Positions 1-5,377 of a DNA stretch of 7,147 bases are shown one piece after another; position 1 is the stretch's first letter, and each line of letters begins with the position of its first letter. A program made the translations under genes and the position numbers. The notes below the pieces were generated by a model. That model was not told the DNA's origin. It was given only the letters and a program-made list of their open reading frames with translations, and did no database searches. The DNA is taken from positions 1 to 7,147 of the forward strand of contig JACIYD010000075.1 in NCBI GenBank assembly GCA_014360105.1. The letters are read 5' to 3'. The DNA comes from Clostridia bacterium (GTDB lineage Bacteria; Bacillota; DSM-521; Neomoorellales; SLTJ01).

Positions 1-31
1 AGGCTTCTGGCTCCGGCGGGCTCCCGGCCGA

Positions 32-81
32 GGCGCCCTCCATGGCGCCGCGGCCGCTTCGGCCATCCGTGGCCTTCGGCC
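32..81. repeat. Chain of four adjoining or overlapping GC-rich palindromes
   Basis: Four short hairpins follow one another: GGCGCC at 32-37 with 44-49 (6-nt loop), GGCCG at 52-56 with CGGCC at 60-64 (loop CTT), GGCCA at 61-65 with TGGCC at 70-74 (loop TCCG), and GGCC at 71-74 with 78-81 (loop TTC). The last three share bases, so only some can form at once. The stretch is open in some frames simply because it is GC-rich, and I see no gene in it. It resembles the small palindromic dispersed repeats found between genes in many bacteria, but whether it recurs elsewhere in this genome cannot be seen here. Confidence 0.5.
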
Positions 82-110
82 CGCCTCCGCCCTCGCCCTC
101 GCGCAAGTTC

Positions 111-146
111 GGCTCACCGCGACGCTCAAGTCTCTCGCTGTGAGCC
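111..146. repeat. 12-bp inverted repeat (hairpin) upstream of rpmB
   Basis: The arm at 111-122 (GGCTCACCGCGA) pairs with 135-146 (TCGCTGTGAGCC) at 11 of 12 positions around a 12-nt loop. Neither strand has a T-run after the stem, so it is not a standard intrinsic terminator. It may be the end of the GC-rich repeat to its left, or a structure after a gene that lies outside the window. It lies about 45 bp upstream of the rpmB -35 box. Confidence 0.5.
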
Positions 147-191
147 AAAGACCGCCCGACAAAAGTGGGGATACGCCAGGCGGCCTTCCCC

Positions 192-220
192 TTGCCCCCT
201 GCGGCCGGACATGATAAAAT
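192..220 (+). promoter_or_regulatory. Predicted SigA promoter of rpmB (extended -10)
   Basis: A -35-like TTGCCC at 192-197 is followed by exactly 17 nt and a -10-like TAAAAT at 215-220. TG one base before the -10 (212-213) makes it an extended -10. Transcription would begin near 227, giving a leader of about 25 nt with the ribosome site at 239-245. The spacing and the lack of any other candidate before rpmB support it; no transcript data are available. Confidence 0.6.
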
Positions 221-251
221 CGAGGCGTTGCCCGAAAAGGGAGGGAAGATC

Positions 252-443
252 ATGGCAAGGCGTTGTGCCATTTGTGGCCGCGGCCCCGGTCGCGGTTACC
301 AGGTGAGCCACTCCAACGTGCATACGAAAAGAATCTGGTACCCTAATCTCCAGCAGGCCCGGGTTCTTGTCGGCGGTCGGCCGCGCCGCCTCCTGGTCTG
401 CACCCGCTGCCTGCGCAGCAACCGGGTGCAGCGCGCCCTTTAG
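252..443 (+). CDS. rpmB: 50S ribosomal protein L28 (zinc-ribbon form)
   Basis: This 63-residue basic protein is bacterial ribosomal protein L28, part of the large subunit. It begins MARRCAIC and carries two CxxC pairs, C5/C8 and C50/C53, which mark the zinc-binding (C+) form. The middle holds the expected SHSNVHTKR stretch (19-27) and an Arg-rich tail. ATG 252 is chosen over an in-frame upstream ATG at 165 because GGGAGGG lies at 239-245, 6-7 nt before it, and because homologues start here. Its promoter is at 192-220, so it is probably transcribed alone. Its TAG (441-443) overlaps the TAA (442-440) of the opposing phosphoesterase gene, and no intrinsic terminator lies between them. The identification is secure. 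Confidence 0.96.
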   Translation: MARRCAICGRGPGRGYQVSHSNVHTKRIWYPNLQQARVLVGGRPRRLLVCTRCLRSNRVQRAL

Positions 444-985
444 AGCGGTTCTTCGCGCAATACTTCGCCCGTGGCCGCGTGCAGCAAGCGCACCCGGCCC
501 TCCTCCACCAGTGCTACCGTAGGCCGCTCATCTTTGGGGAGACTGGGACTGCCCGGGTTGACCCAGACGAGGTCGCCGCAGCGTTCTAACTGGGCAAGGT
601 GGGTATGGCCGCTGACGCAAAGGTTTACCCTCCAGCGGCGTGCCAGTTCAAGGAGCTCATCCCGGGAATACTGGTGCCCGTGGTGTGCGAGAAGACGTAA
701 CCCTTCATACTGCAGGAAAAGAACGGGCGACTGGAACGGCACGTTTAAAAGCGCCGCATCGATCGGTGCATCGCAGTTGCCCTGGGCGACCAAAAGGGGA
801 TAAGGCAGGCGGTTGAGCAGGTCTACTAGCGCCGGCGGCCGGTAACCGCTTACCAAGGGATTACGGGGCCCGTGGTAGAGCACGTCCCCGGCATGCACCA
901 CCAGGTCGACTGTGCCGAAAAGGGCGGCAACCGTTTCCCAGGCTGCCGCGTCTCCATGCGTATCACTGACAATGCCGAGACGCAA
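440..985 (-). CDS. yfcE: YfcE/MJ0936-family metallophosphoesterase, last gene of the rib operon
   Basis: This is a 181-residue calcineurin-like phosphoesterase, close to the length of E. coli YfcE, a metal-dependent phosphodiesterase in vitro. The metal-site motifs are complete and in order: D8-x-H10, G33-D34, G69-N70-C71-D72, H102-G-H104 and G126-H-T-H129, followed by N143-P-G-S. The YfcE signature HGPRNP is at 38-43. It has no signal peptide or membrane segment, so it should be cytosolic. The start is TTG at 985: the in-frame TGA of ribH lies three codons upstream and D8 is too near the N-terminus for a later start. GAAGGAG overlaps the ribH stop and ends just 1-2 nt before the TTG, with GAGGGG further up, so coupling to ribH translation is likely. 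Its natural substrate is unknown. Its position invites a role in riboflavin synthesis or flavin turnover. Confidence 0.9.
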   Translation of the reverse strand: MRLGIVSDTHGDAAAWETVAALFGTVDLVVHAGDVLYHGPRNPLVSGYRPPALVDLLNRLPYPLLVAQGNCDAPIDAALLNVPFQSPVLFLQYEGLRLLAHHGHQYSRDELLELARRWRVNLCVSGHTHLAQLERCGDLVWVNPGSPSLPKDERPTVALVEEGRVRLLHAATGEVLREEPL

Positions 986-991
986 TCTCCT

Positions 992-1477
992 TCACCCCTC
1001 GCTCCCGGGCGCCGCGTCCAGCCGCCGCCAGAGATTCGCCATCTCGATCGCGGTCACGGCCGCGTCCCAACCCTTGTTACCGGCCTTGGTACCGGCCCTC
1101 TCAATCGCCTGCTCGAGCGTGTCGGCGGTGATTAGGCCGTAAACCACGGGGATGGTTGCCGCCAGCCCGACCTGGGCGATCCCTTTGGTCACCTCGGCGG
1201 CAATGTACTCGAAATGGGGCGTGGCCCCGCGGATGACCGCTCCCAGGCAAATGACGGCGTGGTACGGCCCGCTTACCAGTTTTCGGGCCGTGGCCGGTAT
1301 TTCAAAGGCCCCCGGCACCCAGACCACGTCGATGTCCTCGCGGGACACGCCGTGGCGTTCCAAGGCATCGAAGGCGCCGCTCAAAAGACGGTGGGTAATG
1401 AACTCGTTGAAGCGGCTCACCACAATGCCGATGCGCAATCCCTTGCCGATCAGTTGTCCTTCGTAGGTCTTACCCAA
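992..1477 (-). CDS. ribH: 6,7-dimethyl-8-ribityllumazine synthase
   Basis: RibH condenses 5-amino-6-ribitylaminouracil with 3,4-dihydroxy-2-butanone 4-phosphate to give the lumazine that RibE converts to riboflavin. Family members often form 60-mer capsids. The 161-residue protein shows [12 protein letters not shown] (17-28), PGAFEIP (55-61), [14 protein letters not shown] (79-92, with the catalytic-type H88), [13 protein letters not shown] (124-136, with R127 and K135) and an AIEMANL end. It is very close to the B. subtilis enzyme. I choose TTG at 1477 because AAGGAGAGG lies about 8 nt before it and the protein then begins MGKTYEGQL like its homologues. The ATG at 1510 overlaps the ribBA stop as ATGA but has no ribosome site and would add 11 residues. 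The short C-terminal tail after residue 153 is slightly longer than usual. Confidence 0.95.
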   Translation of the reverse strand: MGKTYEGQLIGKGLRIGIVVSRFNEFITHRLLSGAFDALERHGVSREDIDVVWVPGAFEIPATARKLVSGPYHAVICLGAVIRGATPHFEYIAAEVTKGIAQVGLAATIPVVYGLITADTLEQAIERAGTKAGNKGWDAAVTAIEMANLWRRLDAAPGSEG

Positions 1478-1506
1478 GATGGCCCCTCTCCTTTCCCCGG
1501 GCAGCC

Positions 1507-2709
1507 TCATGATGAGCCAAGGCTAAGCAAGTGGCCCAGCTTTGCCTTCTTGGTCGCCAGATAGAACTGGTTATCGCGGTTGGGCGCTATTTCCAACGGT
1601 ACCCTTTCGACCACCCGCAGGCCGTATCCTTCCAACCCGGCGATCTTGCGCGGGTTATTGGTTAAGAGACGGAGTTGCTTGATCCCCAGGTCTGCCAGAA
1701 TCTGGGCCCCAATGCCGTAGTCGCGCAGGTCGGCGGGAAAGCCCAGGGCTTCGTTAGCCTCCACCGTATCCTTGCCCTGCTCTTGCAACTGGTAGGCACG
1801 CAGCTTGTTAACCAGCCCGATGCCCCGCCCCTCCTGCCGCATGTAAAGCAGCACCCCGCGCCCCTCGGCCTCAATGCGGCACAGGGCCGCAGCCAATTGC
1901 TCCCCGCAGTCGCAGCGGGTGGAGCCGAAAACGTCGCCGGTCAAACACTGCGAGTGGACGCGAACCAGTACCGGCTCCTCGGTGTTTATCTCCCCCTTGA
2001 CCAGGGCAATATGGCAGGCGTGTTCCAGCAGGTCTTCGTAGGCCACGGCGCGAAAGTTGCCGTACTTGGTGGGCAGGGCCGTGGTTACCAGTTGCCGCAC
2101 CAGCTTCTCCGTGCGGCGGCGATACTGGATCAAATCGGCGATGGTGATTAGCTTTAATTGGTGGCGCGCGGCAAAAGCCACCAGCTCCGGCACCCTGGCC
2201 ATCCGCCCGTCCTCGCTCATGATTTCACAGATGACGCCGGCCGGGTAAAGGCCGGCCAGCCTGGCCAGGTCCACCGCCGCCTCCGTATGTCCGGCGCGGC
2301 GCAAAACCCCGCCCTCTCTTGCCCGCAAAGGAAAGACGTGTCCCGGCCGGCGAAAATCTTCGGGCCGTGCCGCTTCGTCCAAGACCTTGCGGATGGTCAG
2401 GGCCCGCTCAAAGGCGGAAATGCCCGTAGTCGTATCCTTGTGGTCGATGGAAACGGTAAAGGCGGTCTCGTGGCTGTCGGTGTTATGCGTCACCATGGGC
2501 TGGATGTCCAGGGCGTCCAGCCTTTCACCGATAATGGGCAGGCAGATCAGGCCACGGCCGTGGGTGGCCATAAAGTTGATCGCCTGGGGCGTGACCAGTT
2601 CCGCCGCCATGACCAGGTCGCCCTCGTTTTCCCGGTCCTCGTCGTCGACCACCACTACCATTTTTCCTGCGCGGATGTCCTCAATCGCTTCCTCAATGGT
2701 GTTGAACAT
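1507..2709 (-). CDS. ribBA: Bifunctional 3,4-dihydroxy-2-butanone-4-phosphate synthase / GTP cyclohydrolase II
   Basis: This 400-residue fusion supplies both precursors of riboflavin. Residues 1-200 are the RibB domain, which turns ribulose 5-phosphate into dihydroxybutanone phosphate. Seen here are the acidic loop [10 protein letters not shown] (22-31), RPGHVFPL (121-128), GHTEAAVDL (140-148) and E162. Residues 205-400 are the RibA domain, which opens the GTP ring. Its zinc cysteines are C255, C266 and C268, with RQEGRGIGL (291-299), DYGIGAQIL (330-338) and TNNPRK (350-355). Both active sites look intact, so both activities are expected. The start is ATG 2709. The ribosome site AGGAGGGG is formed from the stop of ribE (TAGGAGG), which suggests coupled translation. 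The gene order matches ribA of the B. subtilis operon. Confidence 0.97.
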   Translation of the reverse strand: MFNTIEEAIEDIRAGKMVVVVDDEDRENEGDLVMAAELVTPQAINFMATHGRGLICLPIIGERLDALDIQPMVTHNTDSHETAFTVSIDHKDTTTGISAFERALTIRKVLDEAARPEDFRRPGHVFPLRAREGGVLRRAGHTEAAVDLARLAGLYPAGVICEIMSEDGRMARVPELVAFAARHQLKLITIADLIQYRRRTEKLVRQLVTTALPTKYGNFRAVAYEDLLEHACHIALVKGEINTEEPVLVRVHSQCLTGDVFGSTRCDCGEQLAAALCRIEAEGRGVLLYMRQEGRGIGLVNKLRAYQLQEQGKDTVEANEALGFPADLRDYGIGAQILADLGIKQLRLLTNNPRKIAGLEGYGLRVVERVPLEIAPNRDNQFYLATKKAKLGHLLSLGSS

Positions 2710-2724
2710 CTTGCCCGTCCCCTC

Positions 2725-3375
2725 CTAGATGAAGCCGTGCTCCACCAGGAATTCCTTGCTCAATCCCGGCCTCCTCTTCTCTTCTTCCCTGGCGGCGAGC
2801 AGCCCGGCCAGGTAGCGCGCCAGTAGGTCCACCTCCAGGTTGACCCGCGCTCCCTCGGCCTTTTCCCCCAGTGTCGTCTGCTCCAGGGTATGGCGCACCA
2901 GCGAGACCGTGAAGACCTCTCCCTGTCTTGCCACCACGGTCAGGCTCACCCCGTCCACGGCTACCGACCCCTTGGGCACCAGATAAGGCAACAAAGCCGC
3001 CGGGGCGCGGATGGCGAGCAGCAACGAAGGGCCCTGGCGTGATCGCGCCACCACCAGGCCCGTGTCGTCAACGTGGCCGCTGACCAGGTGTCCGCCCAGG
3101 CGACCGCCGAGGGGCAAGGCCCGCTCCAGGTTGACCCGTGCTCCCGCTTCCAGATCGGCCAAATTGGTGCGGCCCAGGGTTTCGGCCATTACCTCGGCGA
3201 GAAAGGCTTCCGGGCCGCGGGCAGTAACGGTGAGGCAGACACCGTTGACGGCCATACTGTCACCCGGGCTAAGCCCGGCGAGCACGCGCCGTGCTCCGAT
3301 TTCCAGCTCGGCCGCCAGCTCCCCCCGCCGTACCCGCCTGACAATGCCGATTTCCTCCACCAGGCCGGTAAACAT
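2725..3375 (-). CDS. ribE: Riboflavin synthase, alpha subunit
   Basis: The enzyme dismutates two 6,7-dimethyl-8-ribityllumazine molecules into riboflavin and the RibD-pathway pyrimidine, which RibH reuses. The 216 residues form two similar lumazine-binding barrels. The first begins MFTGLVEE and contains GDSMAVNGVCLTV (38-50, with C47). The second begins GGHLVSGHVD (94-103) and contains KGSVAVDGVSLTV (135-147). The C-terminal helix NLEVDLLARYL (179-189) is the trimerisation segment of the family, and the last 20 residues are a family-typical variable tail. The start is ATG 3375, with GGAG and GAGG 4-10 nt before it, 15 nt after the ribD stop. The name ribE follows Bacillus usage; the same protein is called RibC or RibE in other organisms. 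Confidence 0.96.
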   Translation of the reverse strand: MFTGLVEEIGIVRRVRRGELAAELEIGARRVLAGLSPGDSMAVNGVCLTVTARGPEAFLAEVMAETLGRTNLADLEAGARVNLERALPLGGRLGGHLVSGHVDDTGLVVARSRQGPSLLLAIRAPAALLPYLVPKGSVAVDGVSLTVVARQGEVFTVSLVRHTLEQTTLGEKAEGARVNLEVDLLARYLAGLLAAREEEKRRPGLSKEFLVEHGFI

Positions 3376-3390
3376 GTGCCTCAGCTCCGT

Positions 3391-4512
3391 TCAGTCCCAG
3401 GTCCAGTAGGCATCCGGGTGCCCACCCTCGGGATAGCCGCTGATCAACCAGTCTTCTCCCACCCTTTCCACGCTGATCTCCGTGAGGCGATAAGCCTCGG
3501 CCACCCGCGCCACGCCCCTGCCGCCCACCGCCCCGGGGGCAAAGGCACCGCCGATAATCTTGGCGGCCAGGAAAACGTAAAGGCGGTCGACCAGTTTCGC
3601 CTCGAGAAAGGCGGCACTTACCGTCGGCCCGCCCTCTACCAGGAGAGCGGTGATCCCCCGTTTCCCCAGTATTTCCAGCATGGCCGGCAAGTGAACGGTT
3701 TCCTCCTCTCCCGGGACCACGACCACCTCTACTCCTTCTTCTTCAAGCAGCTTGCGCCGCGCGGGGTCGTGACGGGGCGTGGTGATCACCCACGTGGGGA
3801 CCTCTCGCGCCGTCCGCACCAGCTTTGCCTCCCCCGGCAGGCGCAGGCGGCTATCGAGCACCAACCGTACGGGGTTTTTGCCCTCCGCCAGCCGCACGGT
3901 CAAAAGCGGATCGTCCGCGCTCACCGTACCCCGGCCCACCAGGACCGCGTCGTGCCGGTGGCGCAGCACATGACTCAGGCGCCGCGCTTCCGGCCCCGTA
4001 ATCCAGCGGGCATCACCGGTTTGCGTGGCCACCTTCCCGTCAAGGCTCATGGCGATCTTCAGGCTGACCCACGGCAGCCCCGTGGTCATATACTTGGCGA
4101 AGCCGTCGTTGAGCCGTCTTGCCGCCACCCGCTCCACTCCCACCGAAACTTCCAGTCCGGCTTGCGCCAACTGCACCAGGCCCCGGCCGCGCACCGCCGG
4201 ATTGGCGTCGGCCGTAGCCGCCACCACCCGCCGCATACCGGCCGCCAGGATGGCCTCGGTGCAGGGCGGGGTGCGGCCGTAGTGGTTGCACGGCTCCAGG
4301 GTGACGTAAAGGGTCGACCCCTCGGCCTTTGCCCCTGCCTGGCGCAGGGCGTAGATTTCCGCGTGGGGCCCACCGGCCCGGCGGTGGTAACCCTCCCCGA
4401 CGATCTCGCCTTCCTTGACTATGACGGCCCCTACCGCCGGATTGGGGCTGGTCCAGCCAAGGCCCTTTTCGGCCAGTGCCAGTGCCCTTGCCATATAATC
4501 GCGGTCATCCAC
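3391..4512 (-). CDS. ribD: Bifunctional diaminohydroxyphosphoribosylaminopyrimidine deaminase / 5-amino-6-(5-phosphoribosylamino)uracil reductase
   Basis: RibD performs the second and third steps after GTP ring opening: zinc-dependent deamination of the pyrimidine, then NADPH reduction of the ribosyl side chain. Of 373 residues, about 1-145 are the cytidine-deaminase-like domain, with H50-A-E52 and the PCN...PPC pair C75 and C84 binding zinc. About 146-365 are the dihydrofolate-reductase-like domain, with KIAMSLDGKVA (152-162), VGRGTVSADDP (192-202) and VEGG (292-295). GTG 4512 is chosen because AAGGAG is at 4529-4524 and the protein then begins like B. subtilis RibG. An in-frame ATG at 4644 is rejected because it lies inside the riboswitch and upstream of its terminator. 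It is the first gene of the operon and so is directly under FMN control. Confidence 0.95.
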   Translation of the reverse strand: MDDRDYMARALALAEKGLGWTSPNPAVGAVIVKEGEIVGEGYHRRAGGPHAEIYALRQAGAKAEGSTLYVTLEPCNHYGRTPPCTEAILAAGMRRVVAATADANPAVRGRGLVQLAQAGLEVSVGVERVAARRLNDGFAKYMTTGLPWVSLKIAMSLDGKVATQTGDARWITGPEARRLSHVLRHRHDAVLVGRGTVSADDPLLTVRLAEGKNPVRLVLDSRLRLPGEAKLVRTAREVPTWVITTPRHDPARRKLLEEEGVEVVVVPGEEETVHLPAMLEILGKRGITALLVEGGPTVSAAFLEAKLVDRLYVFLAAKIIGGAFAPGAVGGRGVARVAEAYRLTEISVERVGEDWLISGYPEGGHPDAYWTWD

Positions 4513-4561
4513 CCGTTTCCGGCTCCTTATACTAACGCTGCCGCGCGGGCTGCCGGTCCGC

Positions 4562-4590
4562 AAAATAAGAAAGCCCCGCATCTCGGGGCT
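4562..4590 (-). terminator. Riboswitch-controlled intrinsic terminator before ribD
   Basis: On the minus strand AGCCCCG (4590-4584) pairs perfectly with CGGGGCT (4578-4572) around the loop AGATG, and a T-rich tail TTCTTATTTT follows (4571-4562). This is a standard intrinsic terminator, placed 28 nt after the FMN aptamer and 50 nt before the ribD start, so it would stop transcription of the operon when FMN is bound. Two copies of CCCCGAG (4595-4589 and 4588-4582) could pair instead with TTCGGGG (4732-4726) in the first strand of the aptamer to form an antiterminator. The second copy is part of the terminator stem. Confidence 0.92.
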
Positions 4591-4617
4591 CGGGGAAGAC
4601 AGCACTTCATCTCCGCC

Positions 4618-4738
4618 GCACCCTTCTCCCATCCAGACTTTCACTGTCGGCCCCAGAATCGCACTGGGTCTGCCGCCTTGCAGGCGGCTCGCGGGCTTTT
4701 ACCGCCGGTAAGGAATTTCACCTAACCCCGAAGGATGC
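4618..4738 (-). promoter_or_regulatory. FMN riboswitch (RFN element)
   Basis: Read on the minus strand, the stretch has all the conserved blocks of the FMN aptamer: GGTGAAATTCC, ACCGGCGGTAAAAGCCCGCG, a variable hairpin GCCGCC/GGCGGC, GATTCTGGGGCCGACAGTG and AAAGTCTGGATGGGAGAAGG. The closing stem P1 is GCATCCTTC (4738-4730) with GAAGGGTGC (4626-4618), 9 bp with one G-T pair. Binding of FMN stabilises P1 and favours the terminator at 4590-4562, turning off ribD-ribE-ribBA-ribH and the phosphoesterase when flavin is plentiful. The predicted transcription start (about 4739) falls almost at the first base of the aptamer, so nearly all the leader is riboswitch. Confidence 0.97.
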
Positions 4739-4745
4739 TTGCTCC

Positions 4746-4774
4746 ATTATAGCACCAGTGCCCCCCGGCGTCAA
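4746..4774 (-). promoter_or_regulatory. SigA promoter of the rib operon
   Basis: On the minus strand TTGACG (4774-4769) is followed by 17 nt and a perfect TATAAT (4751-4746), with TG one base before it as in extended -10 promoters. Transcription should start near 4739. The match is close to consensus, so expression is probably set by the riboswitch rather than by promoter strength. The insertion sequence begins about 19 bp upstream of the -35 box, so the original upstream region of this promoter has been displaced and the box itself spared. Confidence 0.88.
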
Positions 4775-4793
4775 GGCTGCCGCAAGGGTTCTA

Positions 4794-4820
4794 TATGAAG
4801 CGTCATAAATAGTTGCGCAT
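4794..4820 (+). repeat. Left terminal inverted repeat of the IS630 element
   Basis: The 27 bases beginning TATGAAGCGTC match the inverse complement of the right end (5883-5909) at 23 positions. Differences are at repeat positions 5, 12, 19 and 24. The match continues outside by TTC/GAA, which I explain as the palindromic target TTCTAGAA and not as part of the element. The -35 box of the transposase promoter starts inside this repeat, so transposase binding to the end could also block its own promoter. Confidence 0.92.
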
Positions 4821-4841
4821 TACCCTGAATTGATATATACT
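4813..4841 (+). promoter_or_regulatory. Predicted promoter of the transposase
   Basis: TTGCGC at 4813-4818, a 17-nt spacer and TATACT at 4836-4841 form a good SigA-type promoter inside the left end of the element. Transcription would start at about 4848, just before the ribosome site (4850-4857). The -35 box overlaps the terminal repeat. Confidence 0.65.
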
Positions 4842-4868
4842 GGGAGCCGAGGAGGTGTAGGCTCCCGG
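4840..4868 (+). promoter_or_regulatory. Hairpin enclosing the transposase ribosome binding site
   Basis: GGGAGCC (4842-4848) pairs perfectly with GGCTCCC (4860-4866). With T4841-G4867 and C4840-G4868 the stem grows to 9 bp. The 11-nt loop (4849-4859) contains the ribosome site AGGAGGTG, and the GTG start (4868-4870) lies at the stem base. RNA from the element's own promoter should begin near 4848 and lack the left arm. RNA entering from outside would carry both arms and could hide the start. The structure is seen in the sequence; the regulatory role is an inference. Confidence 0.6.
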
Positions 4869-5377
4869 TGAGACGATTGGTGATTCCGGATGCGGAGACC
4901 TTTGCGGCGGCGGTGGAAGACGAGATCGACGATACCCCACAGGGGCGATACTACCATCGCCTTCACGTGGTGCTGCTCGTCCTCCGTGGATATAGTTGTT
5001 ACGAAGCGGCCCGGGTTTACGGGGACTCTCCGAGAAGCGTCCAGTACTGGATGCACCGTCTTACCTCCCACGGTCTTGCGGGGCTTAAGGAGGGCGATCG
5101 CCCTGGGCGCCCGTCCCGCCTTTCGCAATCGGAAAAGGATAGGCTTCGGGAGGAGCTTAAAGCTTCCCCGAGGGCCCTGGGTTACGACCAGAACCTCTGG
5201 GACGGAAAGCTGCTTTCCCACCACCTCGAGGTGCGCTACGGCGTCGAACTCGGGGTGCGGCAGTGCCAGAGGCTCTTTCACGAACTGGGCTTCACTCTTC
5301 AGCGTCCCCGCCAACAAGCTCAAGAGGCGGATCCCCTCCAGCAGGAGGCCTTCAAAAAAACTACTACCGGTGGTTGA
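4868..5377 (+). CDS. IS630-family transposase, N-terminal reading frame (OrfA)
   Basis: These 169 residues hold the DNA-binding half of the transposase. Residues about 30-65 form a helix-turn-helix (GYSCYEAARVYGDSPRSVQYW), followed by a GRPSRL linker of the kind found between the two HTH units of IS630 and Tc1 proteins. A second winged HTH spans about 85-145. The GTG start at 4868 has AGGAGGTG 10 nt before it. The frame ends with TGA five codons after an A7 run (5354-5360). A -1 shift there continues as K-K-N-Y-Y-R-W into the catalytic frame and gives one 343-residue protein, a normal size for the family. Unshifted product would be a DNA-binding fragment that could act as an inhibitor, as OrfA products of other elements do. 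Confidence 0.88.
   Translation: MRRLVIPDAETFAAAVEDEIDDTPQGRYYHRLHVVLLVLRGYSCYEAARVYGDSPRSVQYWMHRLTSHGLAGLKEGDRPGRPSRLSQSEKDRLREELKASPRALGYDQNLWDGKLLSHHLEVRYGVELGVRQCQRLFHELGFTLQRPRQQAQEADPLQQEAFKKTTTGG

Noticed and set aside
4513..4644. N-terminal extension of ribD to an ATG at 4644
   Set aside because: The extension lies inside the FMN riboswitch and runs through the terminator, has no ribosome site, and is absent from RibD homologues; GTG 4512 with AAGGAG fits better.
3073..4725. 550-codon open frame on the plus strand opposite ribD and ribE
   Set aside because: It is antisense to two secure genes, crosses the riboswitch and has low-complexity GC-rich content with no recognisable domain; a shadow of codon bias.
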